Assembly: GCA_014871385.1 (NCBI GenBank)
Contig: CM026421.1
Coordinates: 13,383,117 to 13,447,116 of the forward strand
DNA from: Ceratodon purpureus
Taxonomy: Eukaryota > Streptophyta > Bryopsida > Pseudoditrichales > Ditrichaceae
Length of the DNA stretch: 64,000 nucleotides
Direction: 5' to 3'
The notes beneath the pieces are model-generated. The model had not been told where the DNA came from, searched no databases, and saw only the letters and a list, made by a program, of their open reading frames with translations. The first letter of the stretch is position 1. Each line of letters begins with the position of its first letter. Positions 13,443 to 26,577 of the stretch are shown piece after piece. The position numbers and the translations under genes are program-made.

Positions 13443-14905
13443 GCTTCTAATTCTTGAAAAACAACACAAAAAAACCTATTCACTATCATTACCTCCATGA
13501 GGACAATTATAAAATATCCAACAACAATCATGTTATCTCCAACATTATACCTATACAAAACCATAACATCATCTTTATTGTTATATCATTCAATCTTGAA
13601 ACTAAAAATATAAATATAATATCATCATCAAAAACTACAAGTGTTGCAAGCCCACTTATAAAACATTGTTACCATCCACCTTAAAAAATGAATAAAAAGG
13701 AGGATTTGGAGCCTTTGGCATTTTTGCAAGCTTTTTCTTCCGTGTTGGTGGCATTGTAAATTTGCTTCATAAACCCTTTAAAATGATCAATAAAAAAATT
13801 TAAAGAAAAAAATAAAAGTAAGAGGAGTATGGCACATGCTTCACCCTTACACGAAACCATATCGATAAAACTTAAAAATAAGAGGGGATGTGGCACATGC
13901 AAGGTCATGTTTTCCCGCTGCTCTTTCTTTCCATACTTTCATCTAGGCAAAAATTACACCTGAGGATTACAATTCAGTCAAACTCTCTCTCACCATGACG
14001 TGGCAACTTTTGGTAACTATTCATTCTTTTGGGAGAACAATTGTCATCATTCAAATTGCGGATCATGCGAGCGTTCCAAATGTCTAGACGTTATCTTAAA
14101 AGTAAATATTCAATCCGGTTCGTCTATCCTAGACAAAAATCTATCCAGTCTTATTTTTGAAGACAGAATTGGACTAACGCTTCTATTGTTCTAGACAAAT
14201 GTACAAGGATTTGTCTTCTATATTGACTTAACTATTTGTACTTTTACTATCTCATCAAAAAAGGAAAAATTTGAGCCAACTTATTTCCGAGTATCAATCT
14301 AATCTTATTTAATTGAAAGTTAGATGCGCTAAGTGTATTCCTAGATTATATTAGAGGATTATGAGTATAGTGAGGAAGTGTTAAAGACACGGTAGGAAAA
14401 CTTTGAAATGATCAGTCACAAAAATTGAATTTTAGCACAACAACGTTTGATGATTATTGTTTGTTCTTAAAGTAGCAAATCAAGAATTTAAAAAAAAATC
14501 AAAATCTTTAATTTTTACATTAAAAATTGTGGAAGAAAGAAAGTTTTTATTGGCATCCTATTTAAGTGGATATAGTATTCTAATTATTTTTCAAAAGAAT
14601 TTTTGTACTATAGAAAGTTTTGATTTTTTTAATTTTTAATATATGTGGTTTTTTAACAATCTCAAAGAAGATCACATTACTCATATGTGCACAAAATCTC
14701 ATTAAGAATACATGGCAGCAGCATAACCGCCAACATTGCCTAAACCTTAAAGGAAATACTTGAAAAAAATTAAAATTTTCTAAAGATGTCAGTTGCAAAC
14801 AAAAAATCCCCTAAATTCAAAACAAATCTGAGAAATCCAAGTTAAACACGCATTTTTATAAGCTTGACCAATATTACAGAAAGCCGCTCTGGCTTGCTTT
14901 AATGC

Positions 14906-15878
14906 TTAACCCCAAAGTGTCACGGAGGACAAAAAGTGTCATCACACAATTTTAAGTCTATTATAACTTCTTCATCCAAGGTTCAAATCCAATGAAACTT
15001 ATTGGGGAAGTTGCACTTATTCTTCTAGTTTATGTTGTTAAATTTTTAGATCAATCAAAGACTTATTGCTTCTTTAGTAGCCAATCAAAGAGCACAACTT
15101 TGCAAAAAATCACAATATTGCATTTTAGGGCTGCAACTTCAAGGACTTGTATCTTCTTCATTAATGACTTATTTTCAATGATTTTTTTTATTTTTTATTT
15201 TTTTTTCCTTCCTTGAAGTCTAGTTATTGTGGTAGAATTTTCATATCGATCCAAGTTGTTTTGAATGTTTGGGAGCAATTCGAAGTTCTAAACCCTGTCA
15301 TTTCTGGAGTATAGTGAACTTTGGTGGCTTATATCTTCTTTTTACAAAGTCTGTTTTCAATAAAACATGTTGGAAAAGTTGTGCCTACAAGTCTAGTTTG
15401 TGTGGCTAAAATTTCATGTCAATCCAAGAAGTATTGAGTGATTGAGAAGCATTCTAGTGGAGAGAGGTTCAGCACTAGATGTATTTTTTGCAGTTTTTCT
15501 GACTATTTTCTAGCATTTCAAAGCTGTTTTCTAAATACCATGACTCAGTTTATTAAAAAAAAATCACCAATGTGCTTGTATACTAGTTTTGAATCACTTT
15601 GTAGTATAATTTTTTTCATTTAAGTAGGTTTAGAAATCAAATTTCACCTCCAAATGTGTTTTGGGAAAAATTTCAGCATTTATTTTCAACACTAAAACAT
15701 TATAATGTTTTGATCTAAACGGTCAAATGACTCCAAATTTGATTCATGACATCTACAACATGTTAGCTACAAGATTGTAAGGTTGAGATTTATATAACTT
15801 GAAGAAATTTAGGTTTGTATAGCTTCAAAAGCAATGATGTTTTTGGACCCTAGATATCTCATGTCACTTTGGGGTTAA
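14906..15878. mobile_element. TTAA-flanked non-autonomous transposon, second family
   Basis: The left end at 14906 reads TTAACCCCAAAGTG. The right end at 15865-15878 is its complement, closing with TTAA. The interior (973 bp in all) differs from the other TTAA-flanked elements and encodes nothing recognisable. Similar internal motifs (atcttcttc after ttgta or ttata) recur two or three times. The shared TTAACCCC border suggests the same transposase mobilised it. Confidence 0.6.
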
Positions 15879-17989
15879 GGTGTTAACATCGAATCCTTTA
15901 CTTGATACTAGGTTTCCAAGTCACTTGCACATATGGAAGCTATAACTCCTTCAGACACAATCTTGAAGGTCATACACCTGAGGTGAAGAGTGGGTTGAGC
16001 TGGTTCCAAATTTGACCTTGCCCTTCTACGCCATGCGTTTGCATGTGAGTTTGCAATTGGAAGGTGAATTTCACTAAATCTCTTTCATCGAATTTTTGTA
16101 GATGTCATAATGATTACAATCTTGTATAAGTTGGCCATTTTAGAATCATCAACCCATGTTATACGAAGGAATATAATACACCCAACATGCCCACTGCAAG
16201 TGACATTCAGGATATTGCTACTCCAACCAGATAAACAAAATGCACTGTTGTTGTAAAAACACAGTGGACCTGCAATGTGAAGCTGCGTTGTTGTACACAA
16301 CAGACTCTGCTACCGGTATGCGTTGTTGTAATTTTATTGAAATGATCCAAGAACCAATGTTACAAGTATCAGACAGCAGTAACACAAGTTGTCTAGCATC
16401 CGTTAAGGGCTTCTCTCAACCCAAGTTGATTGGCGCTAATGCTGGAACACTACGCTGAAGCATCATGACATTGCTCCAGCTATCATTAACTTATCTCCAA
16501 AATGCTGGTTGCAAACTCTCAGTTCTCGACAAGGCTTCAGGTTGATTTCTGGATACTTGCACTTCGGTGGTTCAAAATATGGCTGTCCATGAGATGGGAG
16601 TGGTTACAATATGCCTCCCGCTAATGCACAGCTGCACCGATTCTGCAACTGAGTGTGTTGACAAACACAGATGAGGGGCCTCAGAGTCCGCTTTTCAGAG
16701 GTTGCTGCATGACTTTGGCATCAACTTTGGAAAATCTGTTGTCGGACAACCAAATCAGAGCGATGTCACTGATAATCCAATCCATCGACTTCTGTTGACT
16801 GCTTAAGACGTTCTGATGCATGGCCACTCCTACTTTGGTCTGTACACAGGATGAAACAGAGAAACTAAAATTAGCACTTCAGAGCCGTTTCGACTAGGAC
16901 TTATCCCAAAGTTATGCAGGATGCTCGCCGTAGACATTCTACAATGAAAATCAGCAGATGAGAAACGTTCCAGGTAGGGAAACTGGAGACTTCTAGAGTT
17001 GCAATTAACTCAGTTGAAACCATACCTTCAAGACAAGGGCAGGGCTTCACAAGTTACGATGAAGTCCAAAGCATATTGGAGCTGCAATAATCTGCATCAA
17101 AGCTGAATTGTGAGATTTCAGTGCCACTGGCGTAGTTGGTAGACGAATGCAAATTCCTAAACCATATAGACCATCTTTCCGAAGGCGATTGTTCCAAATC
17201 TTGTGATCAATAGAGCAAAGAAAGATGCACATTAAACTCACCAGATAAAAAGCATCAGGTGGCCCCAAACAGCCCACAGCTCAAAATCCATGAGACTCCC
17301 TACAAGAAAGAGCCAGTCGTCCCTAGCCTGGTCATGCTGCAAAAGCAGCAAAAAGTTCGATTAATAGCAGGAAAACCCACAGCTGAATTCATCAGTATAA
17401 GCGCCGTGTACAACCATTCACCAAGTTGGACTCATCAAAAATTGAAGGTTGCATATATTGAGTAGTACCTGGCACGTATGCTGCTTGTAGGCTTGAATTC
17501 TAAATCTGGAGCGTTAATCAGCTTTGCCTACTCCAAGAGAATGAAACTTTGAGGAAGTTGATGGATCGACATGGACAACGTCGACATGTTATCGGATCCA
17601 AACATAAGCTTCAGCCTTCGCGGGATGATGATGTACATACAATGAATTGCTCAACCAAGCAATGATCCACAGCGAAAGACTCGCCACATGCAGGTTAATC
17701 ATCTGATCGAGCTGCCCCCGCGCCGTATACAAACAATGTGCAGCTACTCGAATCTGACCAAAAAAATTTGAATTGAAGAGTTGAAGGAACTGCTCCTGCA
17801 ATCAATCGCTACTGGAATTGATGTTTTGAACTTTTCCTGCAAAATCAGACATGATAATGTTAGACCGATGTTCACATCGAATCCAACCATAGCCATGTGC
17901 AGAAAGGTTGAGTTTGAGAGAACTGCCTGGAGGGTTGTTGCTACAGACAAGAATCGTTACCTAGTGAAGGTGGAGATTTTGTATTGCTA
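15879..17989. other. Intergenic region downstream of the USP-like gene
   Basis: The GC content is higher than in the preceding desert, and several 60-75-codon frames exist on both strands, but none has a recognisable domain or continues across plausible splice sites. It may include the 3' untranslated region of the minus-strand gene that ends at 17990. Nothing else can be supported. Confidence 0.35.
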
Positions 17990-20469
17990 TTAATCAGAGT
18001 CCACCATGTCGCTGTAGTTCAGCCCCGACGACACCGGCACTCTGCTCTTCCGTACCGCGGTGCGGAAGTTGTTCATGGAGTTGTTGGACGCCAGGATCAC
18101 CGTCTGGCTTGCATACTGCGTCCGCAACAGCTTCGTCCCACGCCGCGAGTCCGCCCAATGCATCAACGGCCAGTGCATGTCCATGCTCAGCTTATCCTGC
18201 CGGAAGTGCTTCCTCCCACCGTTGAAGGAAGCTTGCGTCCGCAAGGTCGCATTGAGCGAATGCCGCCCCTGCAAACTCTTACCCTGGCCCATCTCCGGCG
18301 CCACGTTCAACTGCCCGATCCAGCCATTGCTTCCCATGTGCTGATGGTGCACCCTCTGCCCATCTGCACTCATCACCAAACCCCCAAATCAGCTCAACAG
18401 ATCTATCCAGACCGATCTTCGAACAGAAGAGTGCTACAGAAACTCACAGGGAACAAAGGGAGAGAGGAGTAGCCCAACCCATCACTTAGACAAATTATGG
18501 ACAGATCACATTGTGCAGAGATGTGCAATTCATATGCAGATCAATAAGTAAACAAATCATGTGGAGGGATGGGATAACATGTCAAGAGATCGGATTGCAG
18601 AGATGTGCAGAGTTGGGATATGGCCTCACTTCTGGGGGTGAGGGGCTGAGGCTCGAAGCGGAACTCGAACTCGGTGGCTCTTGGAGTAAGGGAGCCACCT
18701 GATGGTTCGAGATCAGGAGGCATGCCGATGCGGTCATCTTCGTTCAACCATTTGCGGACGGTAGGTTTGCGAAGCGGATTGACGTTCATATTGTAGACAT
18801 TCTCGCCCGGCTCCTGTATGGGCCCGCGGAGGAGGTTGTAGAGGTTGGGGCCTTGTTTAGAAGCGTTGGCGATGGCGATGGCGTGCTCGGCAGCGGTGCG
18901 GATCTTGAGCTCGAGGTCCGGGGTTAAGGGGCGATCCATGGACTCGCCGGTGCTGGGCGCGGACAGGGGATCACCTTCCTGCGCACTGTAGTCGTCGCTA
19001 GACTCCCCGCCGAGCTCGAACGAGGTGGACGACATGGAGGACGCGCCGCGGTGGGAGGCGTTGGAGCCCACGGAGGCTTTGGACTGGTGGCCCGGGGCTG
19101 TGGAGTGGTTGCCTCTAGGCGTAGTGGGCGCCATTGGGGGGAGCTTGTTGCTGTTAATCATTGGCATTGCGAAGGAGCGAATGACGTCCACCCCTCCGCT
19201 GCTCCGGAAGCGTGAGACGAAGCACGTTAAGTTGTCCGAGAAGTACTTCCTGTCCTTCTTCATGTTTCTGCAGGTAAATTAGCAAAGATATCAATCCAAG
19301 CTCGGCCAACGGTCTCGCCTTGCAATTTACCTAAAGAGCAGTTAACCATCGCGATCGAGAGCAATATGTCCATGTGTACAGAGCAATGTGAAGCTTTAAC
19401 TTACTTGTCGAGCACAACGTGGTGGGCGCCCATCGCCTTGGCTTCGTCGATGGCGATCACTTTGGGGTTGTTTCCAGCTTTCACATCGACCTCCAGCTTC
19501 ACCTGTTGATTGGCACCACTTTCATTAAAATGCGGTTCAATTAGATTTTAGAGACTGGGAGGAGGCAAAGCTCCGTGTACGAGCCATTCCACGGGATAAT
19601 TTGAGCGCAAGAAAAATTTGAGTGCAAGAAAAAATTGAGGTTTGGTGAGCAAACAAACTTCATACCCCTGCTCTCTGGCACCACTCTTTTACGTGAGCGG
19701 TTCTCCAGATAGCCTCCTTCTTGGTGGCTATCTCGAACTGGAGCTCCATAATGTTAGGACTGTTCCGGGTCGACTGATCGACTCGAATCATGAACCCCAC
19801 TGCCACAAAACAATTCCATCGATGCGACATGAATACTAGTAATATCACATGAATCCACCGACCTTCTAATAGTTGAGTTACTAAAATGTACGGCTATGGA
19901 CTGGATGCTAATTTCAGATGAAGAAGCCTGTGTATTCGGAGGATTTAGTTAACTCAAGCACCTTCGTGTGATCAATCGCGAGTATACTCAAGCACTGTTC
20001 GAAAGCATGATCATCAGGATGTCCATTTTCCCAACTCGGAAGCTAAACTTCATTTTCATTGTCTACGAGAATTGCAAAGACAATTTCTCGTTTCTCTACA
20101 CTACACCAATAAGAGCTACTCATATAGGGCCTCTAGTGGTCGGTTGTGTCTGTTCCGGACCCAATCAATTGGAAGCATAGAGAGCACTAAGTCTAAAAAA
20201 GAATCTAGACACGGCCGATCAATCGCATAATCCTGGTAGTAGGAAGACTTACTAGCATTGGCAATGTGGGTGATAATGCCCAGGATTTTGATATTGTCAC
20301 CCTTTCGCACAACGTTGGTAAGTGCCCAGTAGAGAGCAGCGGGAGAGATGCCCTTGTTCACGTCCAGCACCACGAGCACGGCACCCTGCTCCACGCCAAT
20401 GGGCCTGGGTGCTGTAGGCTCGCCGATGCTCCTGTGGCCCGTGCTTTGCAAGCTTATCAGAGTCTCCAT
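17990..20469 (-). CDS. USP-like domain protein related to the N-terminus of plant PERK-type (inactive) receptor-like kinases, kinase domain absent
   Basis: Five exons fit one 486-residue frame: 20253-20469, 19666-19799, 19405-19502, 18630-19267 and 17990-18363. Introns have GT/AG borders and all phases agree. The first in-frame ATG is at 20469; the frame is open further upstream, but only with GTG. Residues about 28-165 resemble the universal-stress-protein-like module at the N-terminus of plant RLCK/PERK-type proteins such as the 'inactive protein kinase SELMODRAFT_444075' family. Key strings are VLVVLDVNKGISPAALYWAL, VKLEVDVKAGNNPKVIAIDE and AKAMGAHHVVLDKNMKKD, the last matching the VVLDKQLK motif of that family. 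From residue 166 on it is Ser/Pro-rich, with TPR and LTPR motifs that could be phosphorylated, and it ends without any kinase motifs (no GxGxxG, HRD or DFG). A soluble nucleotide-binding or signalling adaptor is inferred; its function is unknown. Confidence 0.75.
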
Positions 20470-22317
20470 TGTCGTCGCCTGCGATATCACTCCACTCAGA
20501 CCGAAGCGCACTCGATCGGAGACCGAATGATTCTCAAGCTTCCCACCTTAAATTCTCCCTCTCCACTCTACAACATGCCCACTGATTGGCGAACTACTAG
20601 GCTTCCGGACACCTTGACATTGCTCTCGACGTCCCTCTCAGATAGGTCACAGCACGGCAATGCCAACAGTGTTGGCATAGTGATTACAAGAGAGTGATCT
20701 CAGGCAAACAAAAGTTGAGCTTTTTGATATTTCCTGGAATAAATCCTGTCAAAGAGACCAAACAAGTGTACACTCCACTCTCCCAGTCGTGTGATCACAA
20801 TCACTGAATCTTCAACTTGAGTTAAACCTCATAAACCGACCTGTCTGAAATCATCAACGCAAGAAGCAACGTAGCTCCAACTTAACTTACTCAAAAAGAT
20901 AGAAAAAAAAACCGTGCTCTCAATTATGCGCACACAACCACCATTGTCAAACACCGAAGCTCCACTTCCCATACGGCAACCATCAATGCCATGCACTTGG
21001 GGTGGGCGGTGGGTGGAAGGAAGGAAGGAAAGCACAAGTCGTGTCTTGCACAATGCAGCTGGTTCAAGCTAGCTCTGACCGAACAGCAAACAACAATAAC
21101 GGCAGAAAAGTGAACAACTTATATATAATGGGCTCGTTGATAGAATCTTTGAGCTGCAGAGGGAGGCAGCACTAAATGTTCCGGCACCAACCGACACGAC
21201 CCTGAAGATGGTAGCTATATGTTCAGTCAAGCTGAGAGCTGGGTGATTTTTGCAGCTCATCATCAAGGCGGAGGCCGAGCTCCCTCCCACCCTTGGTGCT
21301 TCCTGATTGCCCCTCAACTTGGGCGTGGAGGCCCCCCGTGCCATCGCCACCGTTGATCTTCGACGGCATCCCGGATGAATCTCTCAAGTTCATGGGGAGC
21401 CTGGCGTTCCCACCAACGTTCCCTTCCAGGAATGAAGAGCCCGGTCAGGGCTCACGGGCTGGGAGGGGCCGAGGTGTTTGAGCCGAAGGCCCCTCCCAGC
21501 CCGTGAGTGCCAATTGGAGGTGTCTCTGGGGGTAATGGGCGCTACGCCTTATTCATTAAATTGGTCAATCATGTTTATATTTGCAGCCACACTAGGGTCG
21601 ACTGTCATAAAAACATCAATTTTAGGATTTTGAGCGATTTTTGTGCAGAGTTATTTTTGGGGTATATTTTTCCCACATAGGAAAGTTGTTTTATAGTAGA
21701 GTGTAAATTTTTTCAGAATTTTCTTTCCAATATTGAAATAGATACAAATTTCTAAACACAAAAAGTACTTCTTGACCCAAAACTGATGTTTAGACTTTCC
21801 CATTGTCACACCTAGTTGGTACTTATTTTCACTCATGATCCGACCCTAAAACCACGAGCTTTTTGAGTATTTTGATTGGTCAGTTTGAATTTAGTGTTCT
21901 AACAATGCTAGTTTAGCCTAGTTGCAGTTTTGGGGAGACCTACATGTTGATTATGGGGTGGGTGGTGGTTCTAAGACAGTCGATCCTAAACAAATAAAGA
22001 CAGAAAATGAACTGATATCACAATAATTGAGTAGCCTATATAATCAGGATTGGTCAATATATTGAATATGGCATTAAAGATGCTTTGAGGCGACTAATGA
22101 ATATACCAATGAGTTGGTGTAAAATGCTAACTAGTCCACTAGCTCATCACTAGAATAATCGCTTGTCGTCCCATCCACCTCTCCAGACGCGCAAACTTCG
22201 GAGTTTCCTTCACGGATGAATTCCTAGAAAAACTTTGGAGGTCTTCTTCACACAATGGAAGAGTATGTGAATATATTGGAAAAAAATTAAAAAATCTTGA
22301 TGGGTATAATGTCTAGT
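20470..22317. other. Upstream region of the USP-like gene
   Basis: No gene could be supported. It should contain the promoter of the minus-strand gene starting at 20469. It holds a GGAA microsatellite near 21015-21030, a GC-rich block (21260-21510) with a perfect hairpin, and AT-rich sequence from 21540 on. Confidence 0.4.
21451..21507. repeat. Perfect 20-bp GC-rich inverted repeat (hairpin)
   Basis: CTCACGGGCTGGGAGGGGCC at 21451-21470 is exactly complementary to 21488-21507, with a 17-base loop. It would form a very stable stem in RNA from either strand. It lies about 1 kb upstream of the USP-like gene. No transposon-like ends or target duplication are apparent. Confidence 0.75.
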
Positions 22318-22408
22318 CACTAGTGGAAAAATGGTTTGGGGGGACTGGCATTTTATACCAGCTCACTGGTGTACTCGCTGGTTGCCCCAAACCATTTTTC
22401 AAGTAGTG
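22318..22408. mobile_element. CACTA-like foldback MITE, 91 bp
   Basis: It starts CACTAGTGGAAAAATGGTTT and ends with the near complement (aaccatttttcaagtagtg). It is flanked on both sides by AGT (22315-22317 and 22409-22411). A 3-bp target duplication and CACTA termini match the CACTA (En/Spm) superfamily. The interior shares the ttttataccagctcactggt and gtactcgctggt strings with the copies at 35457 and 36416. Confidence 0.75.
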
Positions 22409-25400
22409 AGTGACTTCTTTCGGTCCCATGTTTGAAAACCTCCTTGTGCGCCTCTGTGCATTTTTTAGGATAGCTGCAACTAGTAGGTTCTGTTTTTTGT
22501 TGGAGGAGGTGAAATTTTCCAACAGTTGCATTGGGAACGTCAGTGTGGGGTGCATGGCGAAATGGACCACATGAGAGTGTGGAGAGGAGTGGGGACGGCG
22601 GGGATGGCACGGCTCTCCCTCCACGGGGGAGGGAGCAGCGGGCAGGGAAGAGGCGTCGATGCGAGCACATGTGCGGGAGACGCGCTGACATGAGACGCGA
22701 CGCTGCGACTCGAGACGGAGGGAGAGAGGAATTTGCTGGAGACGCTCATGGGCCTTTACCCCCGTTTTTGGACCTGGCATAGCCCGGTTGCCAGGACTAC
22801 CATTGGAATCCCCCCTGGAATCTGGGTGCCAATCTACGCCCCTCTTCCAAGTTCCCCCCTCCTTTCCCTTTCCTCTCCCTTCTCTTTCACCTCCCTTTTT
22901 CCTCTGATCATGGACCCACCATGTCCGGCTACCGGTACAGCTGCTACCACTGCAACCATACTAACGTCGTCAATCCTGTGATGAAGTAGCCAACGTGAAC
23001 ATAGTCATGTAATTCTCTTCTGGTACTTCGACTAACTTACTGTCACCTCTTATCGGGTCACCATGCCAGAGGGTCACTGTATAAAACCATTTAACTGCCA
23101 GGAACTAAACAACATTTCATGACACAACTCTTCTGAGTAAGCTCAGAGCTGATGTTGCCAACAGTGTCTGTTGCGATCAGTGGTAGGTATTGCAGTGATA
23201 ATATTACTGCTAAAGATGTAACCCAGAGGAGGAGAAAAGGGCGGTTGGGTTTACCTTTGAGACGGGTTATAACTTGGTCGTGCAGGAAAGGGAACTCGGG
23301 AGGGCAGGGTGCACGACGCCGAGCGTGGAGTGGAGGATGTATTTGGGAGATTGGGAATCGGAGCGCTGCTCCAACAACAGTGGCAGTACAGTGACAGCCT
23401 TCCCTCAGGGAATGGAATCATATTGCACGCCCCTCGATACAGCAGCAGCTCTGCGACGAGGCTACCTACACCACTGTTCCTCGGATCCATGATCCATCCT
23501 TCCTTCCTCGCTCATGTTTTTCGTTAGACTACTTCCTCGCAACACCACAACAGTACTCTGCCAATTGCAAGTTCCAACAGTTCCAGCTGAATCACTGCAG
23601 TCGAATTGCCAAATTCACCCTTCCTTCATCACTGCCCACGTCCAGGCGCAGACTTGGGTCCAGGGCCTTCACTAACTTGGGCCGGTATGCATCCATGCAG
23701 ATTATCATGAGATACAGAATATTTATCTGTATGTGTAAGTCTGGATGTGTATGTCTGAGTACGTTTCACAGCATAATCTAGAAAGGGTACCTCAATCCAG
23801 ACTACTCTGACTTTGGATGCTTTTCTTTTCCGATTAAGAACAGTTCATACTTTTTAATTTATGCTTGCTATTAAAAATTAGCTAAATTACTGTGACTGAA
23901 GAGAAGGTTGTATTACGTGGGGTATTGAAAATAGTGGGTGTTCTCTTTGTTCGTGTTTTAGTTCACGATATTACCTTGTTAGTGTTTTTTTGTAGTGTTC
24001 TTTATGGACCTAGGTGTATCATCTTGTTTATGTTATCTTATTTGATGTGTTATGCATTCAAGCCCTTCAAAGATTGTACGCACCTGCTGTGATTTTGATG
24101 AATTGGGAGGCTCTTCGAGTTGTAAACAAGTGATTAATTCCTTTGTACTCAAAATAGTAGATAAGTGTGGAATGGTGGATTATCCTTTACATATTGTCTT
24201 TTTGTTACAGTACACACTAATTTCCAAGGAATTATTTTTAAAAGGATGGGTCAGGTAAAGCATGGATAAAGGCTCTTGTACTTCCATGCCTAGAATTCCT
24301 AAGAGTCAACAGAATTTTGCAAAAGGGTAACATTAACCAAGGAAATCACATGAGCAGTACTTCCTGAGGCTGTGCCGAAGCTTCACTTGCAATTTTCACG
24401 TGAAAGGATTAAAACCCAAGCCAGTAAAATCTTGAATTAGATTTGCAAATCTCCAGAAGCATATTTACTGAATGGTGGACTCTAGAAATCACCTCATTGA
24501 TGGACAGTGTGATTTGTTTCGTAGATCATGTGAGTGTGCTTTCCTTTCTTTTCCCAAAGCTTGTGGGGAGGGAGGTTCAAGTGGGCTTCAAATTTGCTGA
24601 CGAACTAATATTGTTGTTAAAGTTCTCTCTGAGTTGCTTCTCACAGAACTTAATTCTGGGGTCAATTTTGGGTTCATCACTCACTCATTGGCTGTGTAGT
24701 GGAAAAGTGTTTCATTTTAAGCTGAGAACAGAAGAAATGGTATTCCGGTGTTTCCAGGGAACAACGGAAAAGTGATGCTTCAAAGCCTGTTTCCATGTGT
24801 GGGAACCAAGCATTGTCATGCAATGTATTAGGGGTGCTTGACATTGTGACCCAAAGGTTGAGAGGTCATCGATTTCCACCAATCAAATTGCAATGACGTC
24901 TAAAGTTCGGACTCCTGACCTTCACAATATAGGCCAAAGTCCAAAATTTGTCACCTCCCATGAAAGCCTACATGGTGACATTGTAAGGGGGTTTTGGTAC
25001 TAAGGTAACGGTCTCTCTAAAAAATCTTTATAAGTAATTTTTGAGCGATTCAAACTTTTGTCGCCAACCTTCTAGTTTTTTTCAATAAAAAATTTCCAAG
25101 AAGACAAGGTCCTTGGGCTTTTAATGATTGGACATGTTTCATAAGCTTTGTTGATTAAATTCTCTAGAATTAGTGGCACTAGACCTATGTTGGTGCAAGA
25201 TAATTTGAATTTCAATAAGTCATAACTTTGTCATAACAATGAATTAATCTGTTGAGATTCTTTCACGTATTAATGATTAGTTTGTACACCTTCTTATATT
25301 TTTTCTAAAAACCACTGCTATTTTTTTCAATTTTCCATAGATTGATAACTATAGATCTAGGAATTTGGATCTCGCTATAAAGGCTTCACACTACGAATCC

Positions 25401-25640
25401 CTCTCCCCCCCAACTCAATTTGTATGCTCTAAATTATTTTTCCAAACGAATACCTTGTAGTGTGTCCATCAAAACATAGTCATAGTGTGCACTGGCCCTT
25501 AATGTCCCAATTCATAATAACAATATATTTCAATACCTGTAATTTTTTTAGTGCTTAAGAGAAGACAGTGGTAGGCTCCAAAAAGTAAGTAGGATTTCCA
25601 ACTCTTCTATTTTATATCCTTGAGAACTTTGTCTCTTAAT
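22409..25640. other. Intergenic stretch with two GC-rich blocks
   Basis: GC-rich blocks at about 22530-22920 and 23220-23640 carry frames on several strands at once, which suggests composition rather than coding. The rest is AT-rich. No splice-consistent gene or known domain was found. Confidence 0.35.
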
Positions 25641-26577
25641 TTAACCCCTAAAGGTTCTGGAAATCCAAAATGGCTCTCGGCTGTTTCGGGCACCCTAGAT
25701 GAAGGGGTTAAAAGAAATATTTTTGCCTAAGAATTTTACTGCATGCTCATTATACAGCAAAGTGTATGTGGTAAACATTTCGATGCCAAATTTCACTTTT
25801 AGAACCTTCATCTAGGAATTTTAGGTTTCAAGTCCAAAACGGGCAGTTTCAAATTAGGTTTTTTTAGATTTTTTTTTTTGGAAATGTGTTCATAACCAAT
25901 TCACTACTCAAAATCCAAAGTGGCCTATGTCAAAAAGCTTACGAATTTTAGAAGGGCAGCCTCCAAAAATCACAGAAACAACCTTCTCAGTTTTTGGTAA
26001 TTTTACAATTTTTTCTTTCAAAATTTGTCAAAATTTGAAATTTAGGAATTTTTCAAATTTGTTTTTTCCAATAATTCAAAAAATCATGGACATAACTTTT
26101 AACCGTTCACTTTTTTAAAAAACCAAAAGCATTTCACGTCATTTAGGTTTTACCATATTGTGGTTTTTGCACCTTCTTGTGGAAATTAATTTGCATGAAG
26201 GCTAAAAAACTGTAATGAGACTCTAAAATTTTGCATGGAGGTGCTCAACTTAGTTACCTACATGGAAAAAAATAGGAGCAAAATGTTTGAGGTAACAATA
26301 ATCAAGTCTCCTTTGGCACCATTTAGAGTATGCCTTTCCCGCAAAGCCAAAAAAAAAAAAACAGTAAACTTTGAACGTTATAATCTCACAAATGGTAAAG
26401 ATCCAACCATTGAAATTTAACATGGTATTAGTGCAGGTAGTTAGGTTTAAGATCTTACGGTTGGATGTGTCAAAAAATTAAAAAATTAAGAATCATACTT
26501 CTACTTCTACAAGGTCGTCAAAAATCACAGTTTTTGGTTTTGGAGGTCCAAAAACGGCTTGAACCTTTAGGGGTTAA
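25641..26577. mobile_element. TTAA-flanked non-autonomous transposon, third family
   Basis: The ends are exact inverted repeats TTAACCCCTAAAGGTTC (25641-25657 and complement 26561-26577), 937 bp apart. No transposase is present. Part of the interior, read on the minus strand (poly-T, tttggc, the Caaacattttg block and ccatgtagGtaacta), is shared with the decayed element starting at 29693. It also carries a weaker version of the 'cgtaagatctt' tract found in the 27.6-kb and 33.3-kb copies. Confidence 0.65.

Larger units (their letters stand above)
12368..14905. other. AT-rich stretch with a coding remnant and a tandem duplication
   Basis: Outside the remnant at 12811-13306 and the duplication at 13301-13442, nothing could be supported. 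Composition is strongly AT-rich and frames are short. Confidence 0.4.

Noticed and set aside
22313..22782. Several overlapping frames in a GC-rich block, up to 155 codons
   Set aside because: Three frames on two strands are open together and one crosses the foldback MITE, which points to composition, not coding.
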